A stretch of DNA of 27,071 bases from a virus: the IMG/VR virus record IMGVR_UViG_3300028027_000197, positions 1 through 27,071 of that record. One strand, written 5' to 3'. A program made the translations under genes and the position numbers. Shown piece after piece: positions 11,601 through 16,750 of this stretch. The notes beneath the pieces were generated by a model. It had not been told where the DNA came from. It saw only the letters and a program-made list of their open reading frames with translations, and did no database searches. Positions within the stretch are counted from its first letter, which is position 1; every line of letters starts with the position of its first letter.

Positions 11601-11936
11601 TCATTTCCCAATGTAGATTTCTGACCATGCGGTCTGACGGAAGTGTGGTTGACCAGGAAGCAGAACACAACTGGTGATAACCCTTGCTTTGCAATCAATG
11701 AGCTTCTGGTGGATTGCCTTTGCTCTACGTTCATCAAGGCTTGAGAGTTGGACAGTAAGGCCAATTACAAACCGTAGGTCAAGGGTGTGTAGGTCGTCTT
11801 TGGCTACACAGATGGTAGGAGCGTCATCCCACTCATGCCACTCATGGGCATTCAAGGAGGGATGGTCTTCAATGGAGATGTACTGGGGTGCTACTCCAGA
11901 CATCCTCATTTTGATCAGGGGTTCATGGCCGAGCAT
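11601..11936 (-). CDS. conserved phage protein of unknown function (111 aa)
   Basis: Sequence features: KMRMSGVAPQYISIEDHPSL, a Trp/His-rich HEWHEWDDAPTICVAKDDLH and TLDLRFVIGLTVQLSS, ending with VITSCVLL. I recognise the pattern (SG.AP..I...D.P....HEWH.W.D.PT......D.....DLRF..GL.V.L) from phage replication regions. It starts 14 bases inside the end of the initiator gene and ends just before the helicase start, so it is translated with them. Biochemical role unknown. Confidence 0.8.
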   Translation of the reverse strand: MLGHEPLIKMRMSGVAPQYISIEDHPSLNAHEWHEWDDAPTICVAKDDLHTLDLRFVIGLTVQLSSLDERRAKAIHQKLIDCKARVITSCVLLPGQPHFRQTAWSEIYIGK

Positions 11937-12582
11937 TTGCCATCCTTTTCATTTTCTCTGCTGCTGTCAGTGGTGGAGCAGCGATCTCATCTTCCCAGCG
12001 CTTACCGTTCAGCCAAGTACTGGGGTGTGGGATGTACTGAACATCTTTGTCTTTCCAGATGGTTTTGACTTGGATACTCAGAGAGTGAAGGATCTTGTCC
12101 AACAATGGTTGATCAACCCGAAGCTTTGCGAAGACCCGTTTGGCAAATTCCTTGTTGGTCTTCTTGGGGTAGGCTTTCCAGAAGGAAATAAAGAACACAT
12201 CCTCCTGCCCAACAATAGGTTTAATTACTGTTTTATCTTCCTGTTTATTGGGTGCTTGATTTGAGCACACCCCTATGCTCGTATTGAGCATACCGTCTGC
12301 TTCATTTGAGCAGGGGTCTAGATTCAGTACGTATTGATTTGGAAGCTGAACACCATCAACAAACTTTGGAATTATGGTTAAAAAACCAGTTCTTTGAAGT
12401 TCAACAATATGCTTGCGAAGGGTAGAAGCACCCATTTCACAAACATCTGCAAGACGGCGATGTGATGGGTTACATTGGCCTGTAACTCCGTTTGCATGGT
12501 TAGCCAACATCAAAAGAACTAGCTTCTGACCACTGTTTGCTGTTTTTTGCTTGGATGCCCAAGCCATAGCTTCAAAGGACAT
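11923..12582 (-). CDS. phage replication initiator-like protein with winged helix
   Basis: A 219-aa protein. The N-terminal winged-helix region (about 18-75) reads QKLVLLMLANHANGVTGQCN, SHRRLADVCEMGASTLRKHI and VELQRTGFLTI, the layout of phage O-type or RepA_N-like initiators. A Cys/Asn-rich linker is followed by a C-terminal domain typical of phage replication proteins: FWKAYPKKTNKEFAKRVFAK, QYIPHPSTWLNGKRWEDEI. It probably recognises the phage origin and recruits the helicase encoded two genes downstream. The start is 11 bases inside the preceding gene. No origin iterons were seen inside the gene, but I did not find a decisive repeat search possible by eye. Confidence 0.85.
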   Translation of the reverse strand: MSFEAMAWASKQKTANSGQKLVLLMLANHANGVTGQCNPSHRRLADVCEMGASTLRKHIVELQRTGFLTIIPKFVDGVQLPNQYVLNLDPCSNEADGMLNTSIGVCSNQAPNKQEDKTVIKPIVGQEDVFFISFWKAYPKKTNKEFAKRVFAKLRVDQPLLDKILHSLSIQVKTIWKDKDVQYIPHPSTWLNGKRWEDEIAAPPLTAAEKMKRMANARP

Positions 12583-12775
12583 CGTCTTTTCCTTCTAAAG
12601 CCCACTCGATCATTTGCTCTTTTGTCATGCCTTTAGCCTCAAGCATGCGATCAGCAAGCGTATAAGCCATAGCCACAATGACTTTTCCAGACATTCCAGG
12701 ACGATATAAATCGTTAGCTGAAATATTTGCGGCTAAAGAACAGGCAAACTTATCCCTAATATCCATCGGTTCCAT
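12572..12775 (-). CDS. small hypothetical protein heading the replication genes (67 aa)
   Basis: The start at 12775 has GGAG six bases upstream; a TTG at 12787 is the alternative. The protein MEPMDIRDKFACSLAANISA..GKVIVAMAYTLADRMLEA is helical, with an acidic tail (EGKDDVL). Similar MDIRD.FA..A....... A...AD.ML proteins recur in phage early regions. The ribosome binding site lies only four bases downstream of the U-tract of the RNA element at 12790-12898, so expression depends on reading through that terminator-like hairpin. Confidence 0.75.
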   Translation of the reverse strand: MEPMDIRDKFACSLAANISANDLYRPGMSGKVIVAMAYTLADRMLEAKGMTKEQMIEWALEGKDDVL

Positions 12776-12789
12776 AAAGAACTCCAAAC

Positions 12790-12898
12790 AAAAAAGGGCT
12801 ACACCTGCTGTCTCACCCTTGCGGATGTTGGCGGACTGGCTTAGTACCAGCAGACAGCATGTGTAACCCCACTAAGAAACGCCGCCAAGCGTTATTTC
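12790..12898 (-). ncRNA. candidate attenuator / small RNA, copy A
   Basis: From a predicted start near 12898 on the minus strand: a leader with TTGGCGG (12888-12882), a long stem GGGTTACACATGCTGTCT (12869-12852) pairing with AGACAGCAGGTGTAGCCC (12813-12796; 16 Watson-Crick pairs, one G-U, one mismatch), and U6 (12795-12790). The loop contains CCGCCAA (12834-12828), a perfect 7-bp complement of the leader TTGGCGG. A leader-peptide-like frame MLSAGTKPVRQHPQG (12860-12813) starts in the 5' arm with GGGG upstream. The hairpin is followed directly by the ribosome binding site of the next gene, so it is best read as a promoter-proximal attenuator, alternatively as the 3' end of an independent RNA. 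The copy at 3632-3732 has the same design. Confidence 0.65.
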
Positions 12899-12904
12899 GT
12901 ATGG

Positions 12905-12933
12905 ATTATGTACGATCCCAAATAAAGTTGCAA
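12905..12933 (-). promoter_or_regulatory. sigma70-like promoter for RNA copy A
   Basis: Minus-strand TTGCAA (12933-12928), 17 bp, CATAAT (12910-12905): 4/6 and 5/6 matches to consensus. It overlaps the 3' end of the zinc-ribbon gene. The predicted start lies about 29 bases before the hairpin arm. The layout equals that of the promoter at 3739-3767. Confidence 0.5.
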
Positions 12934-13106
12934 GAATCGCACTTCTTATGTGAATGCCACTTGTCGTAGTCCTTGAAGTGCTTTTCTTGGCAGTTCTCAG
13001 AAGCACAGACAGGACACTTCAACTTCCTGCCAAACACAGCTTCGTAGTTGTTTGAAAACGTCTTGTGATCGACATCAAAAGGTCTTGGTGATGAACCCTT
13101 GGACAT
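12906..13106 (-). CDS. small zinc-ribbon phage protein (66 aa)
   Basis: N-terminus MSKGSSPRPFDVDHKTFSNN followed by YEAVFG is a conserved start seen in many phage proteins (MSKGS..RP......... ...FG). The second half has CPVCASENC and CDSC, a four-Cys zinc ribbon with intervening HFKDYDKWHSHKK. Likely a small nucleic-acid-associated protein; function unknown. It starts two bases after the upstream stop. Confidence 0.8.
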   Translation of the reverse strand: MSKGSSPRPFDVDHKTFSNNYEAVFGRKLKCPVCASENCQEKHFKDYDKWHSHKKCDSCNFIWDRT

Positions 13107-13108
13107 GG

Positions 13109-13270
13109 TCAGAACTCATCGTAATCGTCATCAAGCATGGACCGCTCTTCTTGTTTCCTCTGGTAGTAAGAATCAAGTAAGGCTGCTTTTTGTTGGTCAA
13201 GCAGGTAAGAGCCATCAGGCTCAGGCATCAGTCCAGCACGGGGAGCATCGAATTGGAAGTCGTATCTCAT
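13109..13270 (-). CDS. small acidic hypothetical protein (53 aa)
   Basis: Starts MRYDFQFDAPRAGLMPEPDG and ends MLDDDYDEF; the central part is a Gln/Lys/Glu helix (LDQQKAALLDSYYQRKQEER). The start overlaps the upstream stop (ATGA) and a TTCC/GGAA-type ribosome binding site (GAAAGGAAAG) precedes it. Acidic C-terminal tails occur on many phage early proteins; no family is recognised. Confidence 0.7.
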   Translation of the reverse strand: MRYDFQFDAPRAGLMPEPDGSYLLDQQKAALLDSYYQRKQEERSMLDDDYDEF

Positions 13271-13464
13271 TTCTTTCCTTTCATTACAAAAACTTGTTCA
13301 ATGGGTCTGACTTTACGGCCACTTGCAACCTCAACAGATCTTATCAAAGCAGCAACAATAGCTGCCTCCCAATCCTCCTCTTGAAGGTGTTGGGACAGTC
13401 GATCAGTGGCAAGGACGATTAAGTCGTATGCCAGTACTTCTTCAATTTTGTCTAGGTGGCTCAT
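13267..13464 (-). CDS. first gene of the early minus operon (65 aa)
   Basis: Helical protein MSHLDKIEEVLAYDLIVLAT..LQEEDWEAAIVAALIRSVEV ending in basic MKGKK. It begins the minus-strand operon, divergent from the plus operon at 13573, with about 108 bases between the two starts. The ribosome binding site is weak (AGG, eight bases). No known function; the first position suggests early expression. Confidence 0.7.
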   Translation of the reverse strand: MSHLDKIEEVLAYDLIVLATDRLSQHLQEEDWEAAIVAALIRSVEVASGRKVRPIEQVFVMKGKK

Positions 13465-13501
13465 GTGGTGAGCCTATCAAGAAAAAAACAGAAAACAACT
13501 C

Positions 13502-13517
13502 GGGTAAACACCTATGG
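13502..13517 (+). promoter_or_regulatory. GGGTAAACACCTATGG element, copy 2
   Basis: Exact 16-bp repeat of the block at 405-420, placed 55 bases before the first gene of the second plus operon and within the divergent intergenic region. There is no good -35 at 17 bp, unlike copy 1. Its CACCTATGG end is faintly like a T7-type initiation region (CACTATAGG), an unsupported resemblance. Confidence 0.5.
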
Positions 13518-13572
13518 ATTGAATGAAAAACAACAAGTACATTCACTGCTCTTGCTTAACGAAAGGAACTCA

Positions 13573-13728
13573 ATGAACACGCAAGCTCTTACTAAGGTCC
13601 GTCAACTGTTCTGTGTTGATGGTGTCCCAGCACACATCCAGCGTCATAACTGCCGTCAGTGGATCAAATCAATCCGCTTCCTCGGTGACAAGTGGTTGTT
13701 GGCTAAACAAGTTGGGAGGACACAATGA
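13573..13728 (+). CDS. small basic hypothetical protein (51 aa)
   Basis: The start at 13573 has AAAGGAACTCA upstream; the frame reaching back to 13456 crosses the promoter region. The protein MNTQALTKVRQLFCVDGVPA..QWIKSIRFLGDKWLLAKQVG is basic with a helix-turn-helix-like rhythm but no recognised family. First gene of the plus-strand recombination operon. The stop overlaps the next start (ATGA). Confidence 0.7.
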   Translation: MNTQALTKVRQLFCVDGVPAHIQRHNCRQWIKSIRFLGDKWLLAKQVGRTQ

Positions 13729-13913
13729 AAGACTTCTTGATGCAAGCCAAAGAGGACCTACATGGTGTGGTGTACTGCCCATACTGCATGGAGCCTCGTA
13801 ACGACAAACGCTCTTGCTGTGGTGAAAACCACTTTATAGAGTTCCAGGACTTTGATGACGACACACAGAAACAAATCATCCAAGACGAATATGACTCAGC
13901 AAACTGGAAATAA
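13725..13913 (+). CDS. small acidic zinc-ribbon protein (62 aa)
   Basis: Contains YCPYCMEPRNDKRSCCGENH, a CxxC...CC..H metal-binding segment, then an acidic tail (FQDFDDDTQKQIIQDEYDS). ATGA overlap with the upstream gene; the Sak3 gene starts three bases after its stop. Likely an accessory of the recombination operon; no specific role known. Confidence 0.75.
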   Translation: MKDFLMQAKEDLHGVVYCPYCMEPRNDKRSCCGENHFIEFQDFDDDTQKQIIQDEYDSANWK

Positions 13914-13916
13914 TGT

Positions 13917-14579
13917 ATGTCAATTGAAAAACTGCTTCAGACCAACGTAAACGGTCATACAGAGAAGAAAAACAACTTAACGTACCTCTCATGGGCCTGG
14001 GCATGGGCAGAGGCTTTAAAAGCCGATCCCGCTGCTACATACAAGGTTGAGACGTTCCAAGAGCATGGTCAAAACGGTTCATGCCGTACTGTGCCTTACA
14101 TGAACATCAATGGCTCTTGCATGGTGTTTGTCACTGCCACTTTGTTTGGCAAACCAATGACCTGCCAGTTGCCAGTGATGGACTACAAAAACAAAGCTAT
14201 CCAAGAGCCTGATGCCTTTGCTGTCAACACTGCCATCATGCGTTGTATGACCAAGGCTCTGTCATTGCATGGATTGGGTCTGTACATCTATGCTGGTGAA
14301 GACTTGCCAGAAGAGGGCGATGTCCCAAGAAAAGGAAAAGGAGCAATAGTCACACCCCGTGGTGGTATTGGTGACGACCTTCCACAAGACATCAAAGAAT
14401 TCCTGACTGACTTGGCAGCAGGAGTAACAGAGTTGGTTGACCAGGGTAAGGCTAAAGAAGCTCTTGCCATGATTGACGAACAGGCATTGGAGCCAGATCA
14501 GCGTGTCTGGTTGGCTAACCAAATGTCTTCCACCGTGCGTTCTGCACTAAAGAAAATCAAAGAGGTAAATAATGGCTGA
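13917..14579 (+). CDS. Sak3-type (DUF1071) single-strand annealing protein
   Basis: The 220-aa protein matches the Sak3/DUF1071 annealase family: LTYLSWAWAWAEALKADPAA, then VFVTATLFGKPMTCQLPVMD, NKAIQEPDAFAVNTAIMRCM and TKALSLHGLGLYIYAGEDLP. The conserved domain spans about residues 18-130; the C-terminal 80 residues are a variable, charged tail. These proteins coat single-stranded DNA and anneal complementary strands in phage recombination. The SSB-like protein follows immediately (8-base overlap), the usual pairing. The start at 13917 rather than 13913 keeps the frame; the upstream ribosome binding site is weak (GGAAA). Confidence 0.9.
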   Translation: MSIEKLLQTNVNGHTEKKNNLTYLSWAWAWAEALKADPAATYKVETFQEHGQNGSCRTVPYMNINGSCMVFVTATLFGKPMTCQLPVMDYKNKAIQEPDAFAVNTAIMRCMTKALSLHGLGLYIYAGEDLPEEGDVPRKGKGAIVTPRGGIGDDLPQDIKEFLTDLAAGVTELVDQGKAKEALAMIDEQALEPDQRVWLANQMSSTVRSALKKIKEVNNG

Positions 14580-14826
14580 ATTCGACAATACCAACAGAGG
14601 GTCAATTTTTCGCAATGAAAAGAAGACTGAAGAAAAACACCCAGATATGAGTGGCTCCATCAACATTGATGGCACTGAATACTGGATCTCTGGATGGAAG
14701 AAGCAGAGCAAGGCAGGAACAGGCTTTATCAGTCTGTCAGTGCGTCCTAAAGAGCAGACACGGCAATCCAGCCAACCAACAAGCAAAGCCAAAACAAACG
14801 ACTTTGACGACCTTGATATTTTTTAA
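14572..14826 (+). CDS. SSB-like small protein with acidic tail
   Basis: An 84-aa protein: AEFDNTNRGSIFRNEKKTEE, HPDMSGSINIDGTEYWISGW, KAGTGFISLSVRPKEQ, a Ser/Gln linker and the tail NDFDDLDIF. The first part has the beta pattern of small OB-fold or DUF736-like proteins (NTNRG.LF.N......P...G...I.G.EYW...W.K....G..F.SLSV). The tail resembles the acidic tip (DDDIPF) by which bacterial SSB recruits partners. Position directly after the annealase strengthens a single-stranded DNA-binding role. Confidence 0.75.
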   Translation: MAEFDNTNRGSIFRNEKKTEEKHPDMSGSINIDGTEYWISGWKKQSKAGTGFISLSVRPKEQTRQSSQPTSKAKTNDFDDLDIF

Positions 14827-14835
14827 GGAATTGCT

Positions 14836-14985
14836 ATGGGATTGATTATTGGCATCACTTGCCTATTTGCATGGTTCAACCACATCTTCACATGCTTCAG
14901 CGATGGGCTGTGGGGGTTCTTGTTGGCAGGTGCTATCTTCTTTCCCATAGGAATCCTCCACGGCTTCTGGCTGTGGTTTAGCTAG
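14836..14985 (+). CDS. small two-helix membrane protein (49 aa)
   Basis: AAGGAATTGCT precedes the ATG. The product MGLIIGITCLFAWFNHIFTC..WGFLLAGAIFFPIGILHGFW has two hydrophobic helices (about 2-18 and 24-47) separated by a short polar turn. Topology is holin-like, but it lies in the recombination operon, away from the lysis genes, so superinfection exclusion or another envelope function is as likely. Too short for homology by eye. Confidence 0.65.
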   Translation: MGLIIGITCLFAWFNHIFTCFSDGLWGFLLAGAIFFPIGILHGFWLWFS

Positions 14986-14990
14986 TTTTT

Positions 14991-15130
14991 GGCCGAAAGC
15001 GGATGCTAGGCAACGCGCCGTAAGAGAGTGGGCGAAAGCCCTGTAGCACCTAGACGCAGCGAGTAGGCCTTCCCTTGTACAATGTGAACTGGCTAACCCG
15101 ACGGGGGACAGAACGGATTGAATCACCGTT
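14991..15130 (+). ncRNA. candidate structured RNA upstream of HNH gene
   Basis: The only sizeable gap in the plus operon (178 bases). It contains nested pairings: GGCC (14991-14994) with GGCC (15066-15069), CTAGG (15006-15010) with CCTAG (15049-15053), GGGC-GAAA-GCCC (15030-15041, a perfect GNRA tetraloop hairpin) and AACGG (15112-15116) with CCGTT (15126-15130). No reading frame fits. A structured RNA next to an HNH gene recalls HEARO/omega-RNA arrangements, but the protein here has no RuvC-like part. It may be a mobile-element leader or an intron-like remnant. Identity unproven. Confidence 0.45.
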
Positions 15131-15163
15131 TTGCCAAACTTCAAGATTCACATGGAGATTCAC

Positions 15164-15526
15164 ATGAAACAATGTTCTTGCTGTAAAGAGCGAAAAGATT
15201 TTATTTTTTTCAGCACTGATAAAGCGCAAAGGTCCGGCTACTCAACATATTGCAAGCCATGCAAAAAACAAAAAGCCAAAGTTTATTCTTTGACAAGAAT
15301 TGTAGATAAAGCTAGAAAAGACGAGTGGCGCAAAAAATTTCCTGAAAGAAAAAACGCCCAAGCAAAAGTTTATCGAGCTTTGTCTTCAGGAAAATTAAAA
15401 AAACAACCTTGTTTTGTTTGTGGCGAAGTTGCAGAGGCGCACCATCCAGATTACTCAAGGCCACTTGATGTGGTTTGGCTTTGCGTTTCACATCACAGAC
15501 AGGCTCACGCCATAACAAATCAATAA
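15164..15526 (+). CDS. HNH endonuclease with N-terminal zinc finger
   Basis: The start at 15164 has GGAG six bases upstream; an in-frame ATG at 15131 lacks one. The 120-aa product starts MKQCSCCKERKDFIFFSTDK with CxxC and CKPC pairs (zinc finger, about residues 4-35), a basic helical linker, a second zinc pair PCFVCGEV and the nuclease core AEAHHPDYSRPLDVVWLCVS followed by HHRQAHA. This is a common phage free-standing HNH type (C..CG....HHPDYS.PL.V.WLC..HH...H). It is clearly more A/T-rich than the flanking genes and interrupts the plus operon, so it is probably an inserted homing element. Confidence 0.88.
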   Translation: MKQCSCCKERKDFIFFSTDKAQRSGYSTYCKPCKKQKAKVYSLTRIVDKARKDEWRKKFPERKNAQAKVYRALSSGKLKKQPCFVCGEVAEAHHPDYSRPLDVVWLCVSHHRQAHAITNQ

Positions 15527-15554
15527 CCAACTTACAACCCCCTTGGAGAAAACC

Positions 15555-15716
15555 ATGACATTTAACCTTGACCCCAATGAAGCCGCTTTTATCGTCCGTG
15601 TAATCGGACAGTTGCCTACCGAAACAGGCGCATACCCCCTCCACCAAAAACTTGTTCAGCAGTTCAAAGAACAAGAAGCAGAACCAGAGGTGATGCAGGT
15701 CGGAGGTACTGATTAA
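15555..15716 (+). CDS. small hypothetical protein (53 aa)
   Basis: GGAG lies eight bases upstream of the ATG. The product MTFNLDPNEAAFIVRVIGQL PTETGAYPLHQKLVQQFKEQ ends in acidic, Gly-rich EVMQVGGTD. The pattern (F.L...EA..I...I..LP...A..L...L..QF..Q) is familiar from small phage proteins that may dimerise by helices; function unknown. Its stop overlaps the next start (TAATG). Confidence 0.75.
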   Translation: MTFNLDPNEAAFIVRVIGQLPTETGAYPLHQKLVQQFKEQEAEPEVMQVGGTD

Positions 15717-16021
15717 TGAGCTTCTCAATGATTGAGATGGATGTAATTAGATGGGGTGAAGACCGTCTGATTGTCCAGCACAGCAATCCTTACGCTCAAG
15801 CCCTAAAGACTCTAGAAGAAGTTCAAGAGTTGCTTGATGCAATCCAAGCCAATGACCGTGAGGCCATGATTGACGCATACGGCGATATCTTGGTTACCCT
15901 TGTCATGGGTTGTGCCACTGCTGATCTTGACCTTGTGAAGTGTTTTAAGCATGCCTACGAGCAGATTAAAGATAGATCGGGAACACTTGGCAAAGATGGC
16001 ATCTTTTACAAGGACAAATGA
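15716..16021 (+). CDS. MazG-like nucleotide pyrophosphohydrolase
   Basis: The 101-aa all-helical protein has the metal-binding pattern of the MazG/dUTPase-like fold: KTLEEVQELLDAI (Glu34, Glu35, Glu38) and EAMIDAYGDILVTLV (Glu49, Asp53, Asp57). Family enzymes hydrolyse nucleoside triphosphates to monophosphate and pyrophosphate, in phages shaping nucleotide pools. The C-terminal LGKDGIFYKDK is typical of phage members. Coupled upstream by TAATG and downstream by ATGATG. Confidence 0.82.
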   Translation: MSFSMIEMDVIRWGEDRLIVQHSNPYAQALKTLEEVQELLDAIQANDREAMIDAYGDILVTLVMGCATADLDLVKCFKHAYEQIKDRSGTLGKDGIFYKDK

Positions 16022-16248
16022 TGACTGCTTTACAACAACAAGTTGGTGGCGACCATTACAGGGCTAAAGGTATCCAGCCGATTGAGTACATCCATGCCAA
16101 CAACCTTGGTTTCTGTGAAGGTAACGTAGTGAAATACGTCACCAGATGGAAAGACAAGGGAGGTGAGGATGATCTACGAAAGGCAATCCATTACCTTGAA
16201 TTGCTCATTCAGCTAGAAACAGAGTCTTCTCTGCAACACGGCGTTTAA
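16018..16248 (+). CDS. DUF3310 protein
   Basis: Diagnostic sequence VGGDHYRAKGIQPIEYIHAN, NLGFCEGNVVKYVTRWKDKG, GEDDLRKAIHYLELLIQLE. DUF3310 includes the T7 gp1.7 nucleotide kinase relatives, so a role in nucleotide metabolism beside the MazG-like enzyme is reasonable. The length (76 aa) covers only the core domain. Two adjacent start codons (16018, 16021). Its last 44 bases overlap the 3' end of the endolysin gene on the opposite strand, with no terminator visible between the operons. Confidence 0.88.
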   Translation: MMTALQQQVGGDHYRAKGIQPIEYIHANNLGFCEGNVVKYVTRWKDKGGEDDLRKAIHYLELLIQLETESSLQHGV

Positions 16249-16711
16249 CGAGTCCTGGCAACACTCGGCCACCACCCTTGGTCCAAGCCATAAAAGCCTC
16301 GGCAGCACCCTCCCAATCGCCTCTATTAGCCTTCATACGGATAGTAGAGCGTTGGAGGTTGCCTAAGCCTATGTTGTAGGCCAGAGATACCAGAGCGTCA
16401 AAGCGGCCTTGATGCCCAGATACGCCGGGAACAAGTCGTAAAACACCACGTTCAAAATTTGCGAGATCATTTTTGAACATCGCAACCAATTCTTCTTTGG
16501 ACCAGACACGGTTGTCCTCCGGCTTCAATGCGTATTTACTGCGTATCAATCCTGTGTAGCCTTCTTTCCTGACCATAGGCAGTTTGATCTGCTCTTGATA
16601 CAGTACAGTTCCCCAACCGCAAGTCCAAATATGGGCTGGGCACAAGTATGGTTTGTTCTTGTAGCCTTCAAATTTGTGCATAAGATGAAGGCCATCTTCA
16701 GAAGTTTTCAT
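16205..16711 (-). CDS. endolysin, T4-type lysozyme (GH24) with Cys variant
   Basis: A 168-aa muramidase that cuts peptidoglycan for lysis. The catalytic layout is E-8-C-5-T: Glu15 (KFEG), Cys24 (YLCPA) and Thr30 (WTCGWG), where most family members have Asp at the middle position. Further family features are ALVSLAYNIGLGNLQRSTI and FMAWTKGGGRVLPGLVKRR. No signal peptide or transmembrane segment, so release needs the holin-like protein upstream in the operon (17311-17814). AAGGG precedes the start by eight bases. An HNH gene on the opposite strand separates it from the rest of the lysis cassette. Confidence 0.92.
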   Translation of the reverse strand: MKTSEDGLHLMHKFEGYKNKPYLCPAHIWTCGWGTVLYQEQIKLPMVRKEGYTGLIRSKYALKPEDNRVWSKEELVAMFKNDLANFERGVLRLVPGVSGHQGRFDALVSLAYNIGLGNLQRSTIRMKANRGDWEGAAEAFMAWTKGGGRVLPGLVKRRVAEKTLFLAE

Positions 16712-16712
16712 G

Positions 16713-16741
16713 TTGCACCCTTATCTTTGATGCGCTATAAT
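16713..16741 (+). promoter_or_regulatory. promoter of the HNH gene
   Basis: A perfect TATAAT (16736-16741) with TTGCAC (16713-16718) exactly 17 bp upstream. The expected start (about 16748) falls two to four bases before the ATG at 16751, implying a nearly leaderless transcript. It lies in the endolysin's upstream region on the opposite strand. Confidence 0.6.
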
Positions 16742-16750
16742 TGCGACACC

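Noticed and set aside
14986-15130. Group I or II intron end
   Set aside because: The flanking genes are complete and not split, and I could not find a domain V helix or the group I core; left as an unidentified structured RNA.
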